The notes: generated from the sequence alone by a model not told the origin. Counted from the stretch's first letter, positions 35,456 to 44,746 are shown. The stretch is DNA of 64,000 nucleotides from Paenibacillus ferrarius (GCF_002027705.1 NZ_MBTG01000001.1:434001-498000), one strand, 5' to 3'. Made by a program: numbers and translations.

Positions 35456-36835
35456 ATGAATCAAAATCCTAGTATATCCAGAGCGAAATTACCTGTAGCC
35501 ATTATAGGTGGTGGACCTGTAGGTCTCGCCGCGGCAGCGCATCTAGTCACACGTGGGGAATCCTTTGTACTATTTGATGCGGGTCATGCAGTGGGAGCTA
35601 GTATACTTCAATGGGCTCATGTACGTCTCTTTTCACCATGGGAATTTAATATTGATAAAGCAGCTAGGCAGTTACTTAACTCATCCGGTTGGATTGCTCC
35701 GAACAATTCTGATATTCCCACGGGGCTAGAGATGGTTGAACACTATTTTAAACCTTTTGCTGAATTGCCTGAAATCAAACCTTTTATCTACTTGAATGCA
35801 AAAGTGGTTGCAGTTAGCCGAAAAGGTCTAAATAAAGTTAAAACACATGGCCGAGATGACCTTCCGTTTGTTTTGCATGTTGAGATGAATGGTGAACGTC
35901 ATATCGTAGAGGCCAAAGCAGTCATTGATGGTTCCGGTACCTGGACGAATCCAAATCCAATCCTATCCGAAGGAGTCTGGACAACAGAAGAACAATCTTT
36001 CAGCAAACAAATATTCTATGGGATTCCCGATGTTCTGAATGAGCACAAAGATCGATATCGTGGAAAGAAAGTGCTTGTCGTGGGCAGCGGTCATTCTGCG
36101 ATTAATACACTTTTGGAGCTTGGAGAGCTCAAAGGACAAATACCAGAAACTGAAATTGTTTGGGTCCTAAGAAAATCTAACTTGGAAGACGTTTATGGTG
36201 GAAGAGAACTAGATCAACTTGCAGCAAGAGGAGAACTCGGAACTAGGATTCAAAGGCTTGTCGAATCAGGCAATGTGAAAGTGATAACGCCATTTCATAT
36301 TCACGAGATAAAAAAGAATGAAGATAAACTTCAGGTAGTCGGCGCTTTAAATGGCGAATTGCTTCAAATCAATGCGATTGATGAAATTGTTTCAAATGCC
36401 GGTTCTCGTCCCGATTTCTCTTTTTTAAGAGAAGTTAGAGTGATCGCTGATCCTAGTCTTGAAAGTACAATGGAACTAGCACCTTTAATAGATCCTAATG
36501 TTCATAGCTGTGGTACTGTGAGACCTCATGGAGAGAAGGAATTACGTCAACCAGAAAAGGACTTCTATATTGTTGGAGCGAAAAGCTATGGCAGAGCACC
36601 AACTTTCTTGATGGCGACGGGGTATGAACAAGTGAGATCCGTTGTCGCTGCCATCGTAGGTGATCGCGAAGCCGCAGAAAGAGTAGAACTTGAACTACCA
36701 GAAACAGGGGTATGTAGTATTCAAAAAAACTCTTGCTGTGTTCCTGAAAAAAGTGAGGCCGTTGAGGTGGATCATGATGGCGTCAGCTCTTGTTGTTCAC
36801 CAGTCACCCAACCAATCACCACAAAATCCTCCTGA
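35456..36835 (+). CDS. FAD/NAD(P)-binding oxidoreductase with Cys-rich tail (ArsO-like)
   Basis: A 459-residue flavoprotein. The FAD motif IIGGGPVGLAAAAHL is near residue 16 and the NADPH motif VVGSGHSAINTLLEL near residue 205, a two-dinucleotide-domain monooxygenase layout. The C-terminal ~40 residues carry CSIQKNSCC and SSCC, a soft-metal-binding tail unusual in the core family. Placed directly behind an arsR gene with shared operators, it resembles the flavin monooxygenases of ars operons (called ArsO). No arsenite pump or reductase gene is adjacent. GGAGG before the ATG. Confidence 0.82.
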   Translation: MNQNPSISRAKLPVAIIGGGPVGLAAAAHLVTRGESFVLFDAGHAVGASILQWAHVRLFSPWEFNIDKAARQLLNSSGWIAPNNSDIPTGLEMVEHYFKPFAELPEIKPFIYLNAKVVAVSRKGLNKVKTHGRDDLPFVLHVEMNGERHIVEAKAVIDGSGTWTNPNPILSEGVWTTEEQSFSKQIFYGIPDVLNEHKDRYRGKKVLVVGSGHSAINTLLELGELKGQIPETEIVWVLRKSNLEDVYGGRELDQLAARGELGTRIQRLVESGNVKVITPFHIHEIKKNEDKLQVVGALNGELLQINAIDEIVSNAGSRPDFSFLREVRVIADPSLESTMELAPLIDPNVHSCGTVRPHGEKELRQPEKDFYIVGAKSYGRAPTFLMATGYEQVRSVVAAIVGDREAAERVELELPETGVCSIQKNSCCVPEKSEAVEVDHDGVSSCCSPVTQPITTKSS

Positions 36836-36860
36836 GATAAACCCTTAAAACCGAGTGGGA

Positions 36861-36911
36861 TTGACAAAATGAATATATTCCAGTAATTTGAAATTAGATA
36901 AATATCTAATT
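36861..36911 (+). promoter_or_regulatory. Promoter with 20-bp palindromic operator
   Basis: TTGACA (36861-36866), 17-nt spacer and TAATTT, then AATTAGATA-AA-TATCTAATT (36892-36911), a perfect 9+2+9 inverted repeat lying just after the expected start point. It precedes the TraB-like gene by 124 nt. Confidence 0.65.
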
Positions 36912-37034
36912 AGGTGGATGATAAACTTACTTTGACGGGCTGGTCTTACCGAGTTCAGTTTTGATTAGCAAATTATTATCAGCTTTATAAGTTCTTACAG
37001 GTCCAACAAGTCGTGGACTAGATTGGGGGGGATC

Positions 37035-37673
37035 ATGTCAACAGTAGGAATCTTAGGAGTAATCCATGACAATGAATTACGTAAGAGGTATCATTTAACT
37101 TTGGAATTAATAAAGGAGTTAATTCTAGAATTTAAACCAGATGTTATATGCGGTGAAGTACTTCCCGACAGTTGGGAGAAATACAAAACCGATTCCACAC
37201 ATCGAGGATATTGGGGCGAACCTGCAAGCGAGTACTGGGATTTAATTTTTCCCTTATGTGAAGAATTGAAATATGAATTTGTTCCTATTGATTGGGTGGA
37301 ACTTGATGTTTGGATGGATTTTGATCCATTCAAGAATTACAGTGAAGTACAACGAAGTGCATTGAACGCTGAATCAGAGCAATGGTTTCAGAAACAACTT
37401 TCCACATGGAATTCCAGTGCTATTCCCTTCAATTCATTGGAATACGACAATATAACCAAACAAAAATATACTTGGTTAGAGCAAATCAATCCTGAGTCGC
37501 ATGTATTTCGATGGGAGTGTAGACATCTAATAATGATTCAACGAATAAAAAACGCAATTAATAAACATCCAGGGAAACGAGTCTTGTGTATAGTAGGTGC
37601 AGACCATAATCATGCGATATACGAAGGTTTGGCTAAAAACAAGGATATACAACTTGTATATCCTTTAAAATAG
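37035..37673 (+). CDS. TraB/Tiki-superfamily-like protein
   Basis: A 212-residue cytosolic protein. The N-terminal GILGVIHDN, the internal KPDVICGEVLP and the C-terminal GADHNHAIYEG resemble the TraB/PrgY/Tiki fold (His and Glu pockets), but similarity is weak by eye. No signal peptide. A run of seven G's precedes the ATG at 37035. It is a single gene with its own operator-like palindrome. Function unknown. Confidence 0.55.
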   Translation: MSTVGILGVIHDNELRKRYHLTLELIKELILEFKPDVICGEVLPDSWEKYKTDSTHRGYWGEPASEYWDLIFPLCEELKYEFVPIDWVELDVWMDFDPFKNYSEVQRSALNAESEQWFQKQLSTWNSSAIPFNSLEYDNITKQKYTWLEQINPESHVFRWECRHLIMIQRIKNAINKHPGKRVLCIVGADHNHAIYEGLAKNKDIQLVYPLK

Positions 37674-37884
37674 TTAGAATTAAGACCGGGACTCTTTGGA
37701 ATAGGGCGGGGCGGTTTATTTATTATTGTTTGATTTTGAGTGAAAATGGTACGGCATTCAACGGGAAGGATATTCCAATGATAGGGCATATATTATTTAT
37801 TATGGAAATGGTTCTCGTAGGTGGGAAAGAAAAGATGATGTCTAACTTAATAAGAAAAAATAAGTGAATGGGATGGTGTAGAAT

Positions 37885-38772
37885 TTGAAAAAGTTCCTTC
37901 TTGGGTTAATTTGTGGAATTACCATAAGTGCAACAACAGTTGTATATGCTTCAGATACGATTCAAGCATTTTTGTACCCTGTTAAATATGCATTTAACGG
38001 TGAAAATAAAGAAATGAACAGTGATTACCAAACTTTAAATTATAACGGACATGCCTATGTACCTATACGCTTTCTCGCAGAAAATATAGGGGCTACCGTA
38101 GAATTTAATAACGAAAAGCAACAGATTTCCGTTGATTACGAAACTGCTAACGGTTTAAATCTAAAGGATGGTTGGAATGTTGATTATATCACAGTAGGAA
38201 ACCTTAAATTGTTTAATGAGGGTAATCACACAAAAATAGTTGGTCAAGTAAAACTAAAAGAAGGAAGAGGTTATGGTCTACATGTAGTTTTATATCTAAG
38301 ATTCTACGATAAAAATGGAATTTTAATCGGAAAAGCAAGTGTGAGCAATATTCAAATGGATGGAGGGCAGATTAAAACTTTTGAAGCGGTCGGTGAAGGG
38401 GATTTTTCCAATTATTCAATAGCTACGTTAGATGCTTCTTATGATAAATCGGGTCCTTCTTCAAAGGGATTCCCGCCTGGAGAGTTAAATGTTAAGGCTG
38501 AGAGCAATAATATTTCAGTTGGAGACCTTCGGTTAACAAGTTTGGATAGTTTCACAAGAGTAAATGGGCATATATCGATATCCAAAGCGTTAGATTCAAA
38601 TGAATATAAGGTATCATTGTCTTTTTATGATGAGACCAACCAGCTAATAGGTACTTCCTTAATTGGAGATGTGGATTGGACAGTATCAGGAGGCGTAGGA
38701 ACTTTTGAAGCAATAGGTTCGGGTAATTTTACAAAGTATAAAACTGTAAAGTTAACGGTAGATCATTTATAA
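37885..38772 (+). CDS. Secreted copper-amine-oxidase-N domain protein with FxLYD-like repeats
   Basis: A 295-residue protein. The signal peptide ends near VVYASD. A short copper amine oxidase N-like module (YNGHAYVPIRFLAENIGATVEFNNEKQQISV, residues ~52-88) precedes two ~85-residue repeats, each with VGNLKLFNEGNHTKIVGQV- or VGDLRLTSLDSFTRVNGHI-type starts and FYD...LIG...FEA-G-G-F-Y patterns (FxLYD-like). TTG start after GGGATGGTG. Likely surface-associated; ligand unknown. Confidence 0.78.
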   Translation: MKKFLLGLICGITISATTVVYASDTIQAFLYPVKYAFNGENKEMNSDYQTLNYNGHAYVPIRFLAENIGATVEFNNEKQQISVDYETANGLNLKDGWNVDYITVGNLKLFNEGNHTKIVGQVKLKEGRGYGLHVVLYLRFYDKNGILIGKASVSNIQMDGGQIKTFEAVGEGDFSNYSIATLDASYDKSGPSSKGFPPGELNVKAESNNISVGDLRLTSLDSFTRVNGHISISKALDSNEYKVSLSFYDETNQLIGTSLIGDVDWTVSGGVGTFEAIGSGNFTKYKTVKLTVDHL

Positions 38773-39410
38773 GAATTTAATTGTTTAATTAGTTGAATTC
38801 TAAATATTACAAGATCATATATGTCTATGAACGTTAGTTGAGCGCAACATGCAGCAGTTAGCGATCTGCAGTTGCTCTATTTTCATAATTTTGCTGATGC
38901 GATGAAGAAAAATCATGCAGTTTATTTGTTTGAATCGTCGCGGAAGAAAAATAAACTAGGAGAATATAGTTTTAGACAGAGAAAATAAAGTATTTTCTTA
39001 GTGATTAGGTTAAGATAAGTCCCCTCTTTAAGCACTAAATGCTAACCGCGTACGTTCCTTAATTACTAATTGGAAATGGAATATAATGAGGAGGACGTAG
39101 CCCAAGCGAAAGCGCGGGAGCGTCTCTTTTTATTAAACTACCATGAAAGATCGATTAAGCTTTCATGCTCTTTGGTGCATCAATGAGATGCATGGATGAA
39201 AGGGCAGGGTGGCGCAGCCATTATACTTTGAAAATAAGATACAGTTCACCTCCCTATGTCTAACGGCAAGTTTTCTTTCGGAGCTTCAGATGTGACGCCG
39301 TAAACGTTTCTCAATTCATTACACTGTGGATTCACGGAATGGAATGAACTACGTCTTCTACGACAGGGTGAGCAAGCCGCCGGCGATTGATCGAATCGAT
39401 TTGGGACTAT
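38773..39410. other. Long intergenic region with decayed repeat and ORF stub
   Basis: No intact gene. A 38-codon open stretch from a TTG/ATG at about 39072 (containing MEYNEEDVAQAKARERL) ends in a TGA near 39185 and looks like a gene fragment. A hairpin with a T-rich tail lies at about 39094-39131. A ~60-bp sequence around 39136-39200 reappears, diverged, at 42110-42170. Confidence 0.45.
39136..39200. repeat. Diverged repeat, left of the rsgA-phosphotransferase operon
   Basis: AACTACCATGAAA, then TTTCATGCTCTTTGGTGCA and ATGCATGGA, match AACTAACATGAAA, TTTAATGCTCTGTGGTGCA and ATGCATGGA at 42110-42170 in the same order and orientation. Confidence 0.55.
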
Positions 39411-39416
39411 GAAAGA

Positions 39417-39462
39417 AACTCCGAAAACCCACTACATTCAAGGGTTTTCGGAGTTCTTTTTT
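39417..39462. terminator. Strong bidirectional terminator
   Basis: AACTCCGAAAACCC...GGGTTTTCGGAGTT, a perfect 14-bp stem with CT7 on the right, ending 6 nt from the stop codon of the leftward phosphotransferase gene. Confidence 0.88.
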
Positions 39463-39467
39463 TAGAG

Positions 39468-40484
39468 TCAACCCTGAGCAAGGCTGGTCTTCATTTCATG
39501 GATTTTTTGGAACGTATGGACAGACTTCATCTTCTCATCATCGTCCTCTGCGCGGAGATACCACTCCACGAGCCTGTATCCGAATACGAGAAGGATTAGC
39601 TCGTAGACGCAATGATCAGCGATAGGGGATACTTCCGTATACTCCGAAAAGCCTTTGTAATACGCAGGGACACATCGGTGGTAGTATTCGACCATGTGAT
39701 CGATATCCGCTTCATCCGCAATCAGGCTTGCGAGATCCTCGCCCAAGTAGCCCCATCCGCATGTATCCCAGTCGATGAGCGCGATTTTCCCATCGGCATA
39801 GATCAGGTTGGTCACCCAGAAATCCCGATGGCATAGAACGAGGGGCAATTTTTCAATGCGGGCGAGTATCTCGTCTGCGTTCTCATCAATGTCGATGAGC
39901 ATTTGCCGAACGTGTTGCGGGAATTCGCAGTCATCTGAGCGTATATAATCGTAGACGAACGGCCATGACCGGTAATGCAGATACGTATTCTTCATAAAAT
40001 CCGCATGGCTCAAGTTGGTCAGCCTTTGCAGCACAACGGGCTGCTCCACATACAGCTTGCCTTGATAACGACCTAACTCCAGCGCTGCCTGTTCATACAT
40101 GTCACCGGTCAAGTCTAAGCCAGATACGCCATCGATATATTCCAGCCACAGCTGGAATTCATTTTCTTCGGCATTGATCTCTGCATGATAACATGTCGGC
40201 CAGCGGAAGGCATCCGAGAACGTCGCTCCCAAGTCAGATGCATAGAGATCATATTCCCGGCGCCATGAACCCAGATCACCGTAACGCTCCCATTTCTTCT
40301 GAATTTTTAGCACGATACGGTACGGTAATTTTTCGCCATCCGCGGATTCGGCAATCCCCGTTACCAGGCGCACATTTCCTACAGTTCCGCCCTGTAACAG
40401 CTTGGTTTGGCAGTCGGCGGAGATGATATCCTTCTTGAACCGTTGGTTTAAGGAATAGATCAGCGTTTCGAGTTTAATATTCAT
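39468..40484 (-). CDS. Aminoglycoside phosphotransferase (APH) family protein
   Basis: A 338-residue small-molecule kinase: nucleotide loop GGTVGNVRLV (32-41), catalytic loop CHRDFWVTNL with His219/Asp221, and metal-binding DWD (238-240). The ATG overlaps the rsgA stop as ATGA, with GGAGG 9 nt upstream, so it is translationally coupled to the RsgA GTPase. Family members phosphorylate aminoglycosides, choline, homoserine or other alcohols. Coupling to a ribosome-maturation GTPase hints at, but does not prove, a ribosome-targeting antibiotic substrate. Confidence 0.85.
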   Translation of the reverse strand: MNIKLETLIYSLNQRFKKDIISADCQTKLLQGGTVGNVRLVTGIAESADGEKLPYRIVLKIQKKWERYGDLGSWRREYDLYASDLGATFSDAFRWPTCYHAEINAEENEFQLWLEYIDGVSGLDLTGDMYEQAALELGRYQGKLYVEQPVVLQRLTNLSHADFMKNTYLHYRSWPFVYDYIRSDDCEFPQHVRQMLIDIDENADEILARIEKLPLVLCHRDFWVTNLIYADGKIALIDWDTCGWGYLGEDLASLIADEADIDHMVEYYHRCVPAYYKGFSEYTEVSPIADHCVYELILLVFGYRLVEWYLRAEDDDEKMKSVHTFQKIHEMKTSLAQG

Positions 40485-41554
40485 TTCTTCATTCCTCCAT
40501 TTTTCTTCTTTTGCTTGCTCCATGTGGTGTTCGTTTTGTTGCGATCCCTCTTGCCGATGACGGAGCTCGTTTTATCCTGAACATACTTGTTCTCATGCTG
40601 CTGGGCAACATAATGCGCCCATCGTTCACGCGGCAACGAACCGTCAGCAAGTCCGGCGAGAACGGCACAGCCTGGCTCGGCCTGATGGCGGCAATCTGTA
40701 AATCGGCATTGATGGAACCATTCTTCCACATCGGTAAAGCTTACGCGAATGCCTTGGTCGGCATCAAAAAGCCCAAGCTCACGCATACCCGGCGTATCGA
40801 TGACCATTGAACCGGAGGGGAGCAAGAACAGCTGACGATGCGTTGTCGTATGCCGCCCCCGACTGTCCACCTCCCGGATCGCTTGAACCTTCATAACGTC
40901 CTGTTCGATCAACGCATTGAGTAGAGACGATTTACCAACGCCGGACATGCCGAGAAAGACGACTGTTTTACCAGGCATCAAGTAGGGAGCGAGTTCATTC
41001 AGTCCCAATCTTGTATGACTGCAGATCGCGTGAACCGGCACATCAGAGATGCTTTGTGTGATAGCTGTGAGCGGGAGATTATAATTTTCAACAAGATCAA
41101 CCTTGGTCAGAATGACGACCGGCTGGCCGCCACTCTGCCAGGCTTGTGTCAGGTACCGCATGATGCGAGTAACGTTAAAATCCCAATTTAGAGAAGAAAG
41201 GATAAACACGTAGTCAAAGTTGGTTGCAACGACTTGTTCCAGCACGGTTTTGGCATAGCCTGCAGCATGCCCTGAGTAATCCGCGCGTGAGAACTTGGAG
41301 CGGCGAGGCAGTACTTTAACGATAAGAGAATCTCCACTCTCATTGTAGTGTAGTAAGACAAAATCACCGACGCACGGAAAGTCTACATGAGTTTCCACCT
41401 TGCGATAAAACGCACCTTTGAGTACCGCCGTTACTTCGCCGCGCTCGGTCATAACCGTGAAGCGCTCGCGCCGAAGCTCCGTCACCCTGCCGGGCAATAA
41501 TCCATCGGAGATTGCTTCTACTCCTGTGTAGCCATAGGTTTTCAAATCTATCAT
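40481..41554 (-). CDS. rsgA: RsgA-type circularly permuted GTPase
   Basis: A 357-residue 30S-maturation GTPase: N-terminal OB domain, permuted G motifs in the order TKVD (150-153), GMSGVGKSS (202-210), DTPG (253-256), and a zinc site Cys283/Cys288/His290/Cys296. A basic tail follows. The usual rsgA lies in the stk/prkC cell-cycle cluster; here it sits with a phosphotransferase behind a regulated leader, so it may be an accessory paralogue (inference). AAAGGAG lies 14 nt before ATG 41554; the same frame is open back to 41758, so a longer form or leader peptide is possible. Confidence 0.88.
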   Translation of the reverse strand: MIDLKTYGYTGVEAISDGLLPGRVTELRRERFTVMTERGEVTAVLKGAFYRKVETHVDFPCVGDFVLLHYNESGDSLIVKVLPRRSKFSRADYSGHAAGYAKTVLEQVVATNFDYVFILSSLNWDFNVTRIMRYLTQAWQSGGQPVVILTKVDLVENYNLPLTAITQSISDVPVHAICSHTRLGLNELAPYLMPGKTVVFLGMSGVGKSSLLNALIEQDVMKVQAIREVDSRGRHTTTHRQLFLLPSGSMVIDTPGMRELGLFDADQGIRVSFTDVEEWFHQCRFTDCRHQAEPGCAVLAGLADGSLPRERWAHYVAQQHENKYVQDKTSSVIGKRDRNKTNTTWSKQKKKNGGMKK

Positions 41555-41567
41555 TGTTTTTGTGTTA

Positions 41568-41755
41568 GCTCCTTTAATATTGTTTTTTGGACGCAAAAAT
41601 GCCACGGACAAGCAGCCTCTAAAGAAGCTGCTGTCGCGCGGCATCAAGACGCAAAAAGATACGACCTGCATCGTATCCTTCAAACAGCAATATTCACGAA
41701 AGGTTACTTTGGATGGCATACCAAATAAAACGGGCATTTTCCCCCTTTTTTCGCG
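41568..41755 (-). promoter_or_regulatory. Tandem attenuator-like hairpins in the rsgA leader
   Basis: On the minus strand, GATACGA-TGCAGG-TCGTATC-TTTTT (41664-41688) forms an intrinsic terminator. About 25-75 nt further on, ATGCC...AGCAGC/GCTGCT...GGCAT-TTTTT (41594-41645) forms a second. An ORF starting at ATG 41737 (AAAGGGGG upstream; first residues MPVLFGMPSKV) runs through both hairpins in the rsgA frame. Two terminators and a translated leader suggest ribosome-dependent attenuation, as known for several ribosome-protection genes. Confidence 0.6.
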
Positions 41756-41759
41756 CATG

Positions 41760-42351
41760 CCAACTATTCAGTTTCTAAGACCAAACCACCATATAAGTAG
41801 TTGCCATTTAAAAACATCTCCCTTCGTGTCAGGAACTTGCTTATCACTAAGCTGTCTATAAAATAACCTTATTTGGAAAAAAAATCAATGCCGAATACGG
41901 TTAAACGTAAATTATCCTACCACTTATCATAAGCTTAGCATATTTACAGCTCTCTCGACGCTCCAATAACCCATGCTTTAATCGTAGTGAAGTGTGAGAG
42001 AAAGAATTGCTGTGGGTGAGTCAATAATTATTCGGGATGGTATATTTCAGAGATCGGCGAAATTGCAGAAAGCGAAAAAATTCATTGTATACTCGTAATT
42101 TAAATATACAACTAACATGAAATAACTAACTTTAATGCTCTGTGGTGCAAATATCAAATGCATGGAAGGCTAACGGGTAACGTTCAATAAATTGGCTTTT
42201 ACCACTTTTGAGTAAAATTTTCTAAGTACTACACTACATTAGACTAGCAATGGCATTGTCTTAACAAAACCTTCAGAAAAAAGGGCGTAACTTTTCACAT
42301 GTTCGCTCGTCTATCTTTTAAAAGGAAATATCTGGGAGTTGGAGTTTGCAA
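41760..42351. other. Intergenic region between rsgA leader and SH3-like gene
   Basis: No gene seen. It contains the second copy of the diverged repeat (42110-42170) and presumably the divergent promoters for rsgA (left) and the SH3-like protein (right), which I cannot place. Confidence 0.4.
42110..42170. repeat. Diverged repeat, right of the rsgA-phosphotransferase operon
   Basis: Counterpart of 39136-39200 in direct orientation; followed by GGCTAACGGGTAACG. The rsgA-phosphotransferase operon lies exactly between the two copies. Confidence 0.55.
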
Positions 42352-43302
42352 ATGAAACGAAGGTATTTGTATGCCGTGTTGCACTTAGCACTTATGCTGG
42401 CTACTATTGTATACGCGTCACCAGCGAGCGCCAATTTACCTATTTCCAGCCTGGTGGTGCTTAAGGGTGTGCCAATATACGACGATAATCGCGATACAGA
42501 GCATCAGGTTGGGGTGATTTCCGCAACACAGGAAGTTATTGTCAAGGAAACGGTGCCGAAATGGGACGAGAATGAGGAAATCAAATGGTTTCTAGTTGAG
42601 ACGTGGCTTGGCGACAAGTGGATTCAAGCTAGTGATAAGGTGGCAACTGGCGGCTATCGCCAATTGGATCGCGTCATCACTTTGGTGCAGGATACTGCGC
42701 TTTTTGATCTGCAAAAAGACGAGATCCAAACGGGTATGACGATCAAACCGCAAAAGGTAAAGGTTGTTGGAATTTATAACACGTTCAATTATCGGGTATC
42801 CAACGCGACATCGGTCGGTTTGAGCACCCTAAACTGGTATCAGATTGAAACGGAGTTCGGCGTCAAATGGATTCTCGAACCCTTTATTTGGGAAGATGTG
42901 AAGGAGGCGGACGTTTCGTTCGATGTTATACTTTCGAAAGCTGCAAGCATGTATCCGTATCCGCTGGCTGTTAAGGAGCAGGAGGAAATGGTTGATCCTG
43001 GCAAATTCCCTGCCAAGGCATTATGGATGAAGGGCGGAAGGCCATTCGAAAACACCATTTGGTTGAAGGTAGCGCTGCCACACAAAGAAAGATGGTTACT
43101 GCTGGACAATGACATCAGCATGCAGGTTACGCTGCATACGGAGACACGAAAGTTCAGCGCACCCTACGAGCAGTTTGAGCAAACCGACTTGCTGCAGCCC
43201 GGTACCTATACGATTTTTACTAACTTGGGAGAATGGTCTTGTGTCGAGACAGATTCAGGAAAGTTTTGGATTCGCACGAACAGCGCAATGCAGGGTGCTT
43301 AA
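42352..43302 (+). CDS. Secreted SH3-like protein, paralogue of the 25.6-kb gene
   Basis: A 316-residue protein with a signal peptide ending at SPASANL. Modules of the same type as in 25639-27306 follow, e.g. WFLVETWLGDKWIQ, WYQIETEFGVKWILEP and WLKVALPHKERWLLL, but with fewer repeats and no C-terminal BsuPI-like domain. TTGGAG 7 nt upstream of the ATG. Probably wall-associated. Confidence 0.75.
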   Translation: MKRRYLYAVLHLALMLATIVYASPASANLPISSLVVLKGVPIYDDNRDTEHQVGVISATQEVIVKETVPKWDENEEIKWFLVETWLGDKWIQASDKVATGGYRQLDRVITLVQDTALFDLQKDEIQTGMTIKPQKVKVVGIYNTFNYRVSNATSVGLSTLNWYQIETEFGVKWILEPFIWEDVKEADVSFDVILSKAASMYPYPLAVKEQEEMVDPGKFPAKALWMKGGRPFENTIWLKVALPHKERWLLLDNDISMQVTLHTETRKFSAPYEQFEQTDLLQPGTYTIFTNLGEWSCVETDSGKFWIRTNSAMQGA

Positions 43303-43365
43303 ATTACTATAATAATAGGGATTCAGTGGCTGGCTCAATTTCAACGAACAGGAAGTAGGCAAACG

Positions 43366-44102
43366 ATGCCCTTTACCTTCGCACACCCGACGTATGCTTT
43401 TCCCTTAAAATTCATTAGCCCAAGATGGTTTAGTTTAACTGGCCTTGTGCTGGGGAGTATGGCCCCTGATTTTGAATATTTTCTCGCTTTGGAACCGTAT
43501 CAGACGATTGGCCACTCGTTTGCGGGATTTTTCCTTCAGGGGATCCCGTTATGTTTGTTGTTTGCATATCTTTTTCACACTTTTGTTAAGGAATCACTCG
43601 TGCTGCACCTGCCATCTATCTTAGACATTAATCGTAGAGGGTACAGCCTTTTATCCTCATGGGGTTTACCAACGCTTTCGGCTTTCTCTCACACATAGCG
43701 CTCGATGCATTCACGCATGAGGGCGGTTATATGGTTCGGCATCTTATCATTTTGCAGTCTATTGTTGTTTGGAACCTGCCGGTCTATAAAATATTGCAGC
43801 ATACACTATCGATGATAGGAATAACGATTGTAGTTGTCGTCATAGGATTGGCGCTTTACAAGACAGTATCCGATAAAAAAACGCTTCCAACAGTTACGTA
43901 CAAACAGAAGCTGTATTATTGGAGTTTTGCCGTGATGGGCGCAGTCTTCGTTACAGTGTGCAAGCTAATATTTACCTCAAGCGGCAATATCATCGGAATC
44001 TTGGTCGTAGCGCCAATTACCGGCTTCTGTTTAGGAATACTTCTGACATCCTTATTTTGGAACACAAAGAGAAATCGGACAAGGGAGGCAGTCGATGGTT
44101 AA
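43366..44102 (+). pseudogene. DUF4184 membrane protein gene, frameshifted
   Basis: The first 98 codons (MPFTFAHPTYAFPL, LGSMAPDFEYFL) and the continuation in another frame (WGFTNAFGFLSHIALDAFTHEGGYMV, then several membrane segments) together make one DUF4184 protein of about 245 residues. The frame changes at the G4 tract 43661-43664; one additional G restores S-W-G-F-T-N. As read, the product stops after 110 residues. A real one-base deletion or a sequencing slip would look the same. Confidence 0.8.
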
Positions 44103-44211
44103 CGGATCTGCGGCTTCGATCAGCTAACGGACGGCAGTTTTTCTTGTTGTTATTGGAATAAATCGAAACTCAATGAAGCATTACATTATCAATAAATATC
44201 AACATCCCAAG

Positions 44212-44240
44212 GGGCAGCCGACTAAAACCGGCTGCCTTTC
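44212..44240 (+). terminator. Terminator after the DUF4184 gene
   Basis: GGGCAGCCG/CGGCTGCC stem followed by TTTCCC; weak T-run. Confidence 0.6.
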
Positions 44241-44384
44241 CCTGTTAACGGGCAGCAGTTTAGTTCTGGAAAAATCAGGGTCTCGATTATCTTTCCCTAT
44301 GTGGAACAGAATAAAGATTCATGATATCCTTTTATTCGTCCAAGAAATTAAATTAATTGAATCGTCGATTGGGGAGGACGTTGT

Positions 44385-44717
44385 GTGAAACAATTGGTCA
44401 CGGCGAATCTCGCTGATGAATTTATAAAAAATCAAAAGGTATTAACCGCTATCGGGAATGAGACCAGGCAAGCCATCCTTTTGGCCATGATTCAAGGACA
44501 ACAAGAGCCAGGAATGCGTGTGGGCGAGATTAAGGAAGAAACCCATCTTTCCCGTCCAGCTGTATCCCATCATTTGAGAATATTGAAAGAAGCACAAATT
44601 ATAAGCGTTCGTAAAGAAGGGACTATTAACTATTATCGTCTGGACACCAAAAGCAAGCTTAGTTTACTAAAAAATTTGGTGGAACAAATCGAGATACTAC
44701 TTTCTCAATGCGAATAA
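44385..44717 (+). CDS. ArsR-type HTH regulator
   Basis: A 110-residue winged-helix protein: LTAIGNETRQAILLAMIQGQ, HLSRPAVSHHLRILKEAQIISVRKEG. The only Cys is next to the C-terminus, so it is not a CVC-type metal sensor. GTG start behind GGGGAGGACG. It ends 29 nt before an aldo/keto reductase and probably regulates that operon. Confidence 0.88.
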   Translation: MKQLVTANLADEFIKNQKVLTAIGNETRQAILLAMIQGQQEPGMRVGEIKEETHLSRPAVSHHLRILKEAQIISVRKEGTINYYRLDTKSKLSLLKNLVEQIEILLSQCE

Positions 44718-44746
44718 ACCGCGTTTCAGCAAGGGAGGGGACGAAA

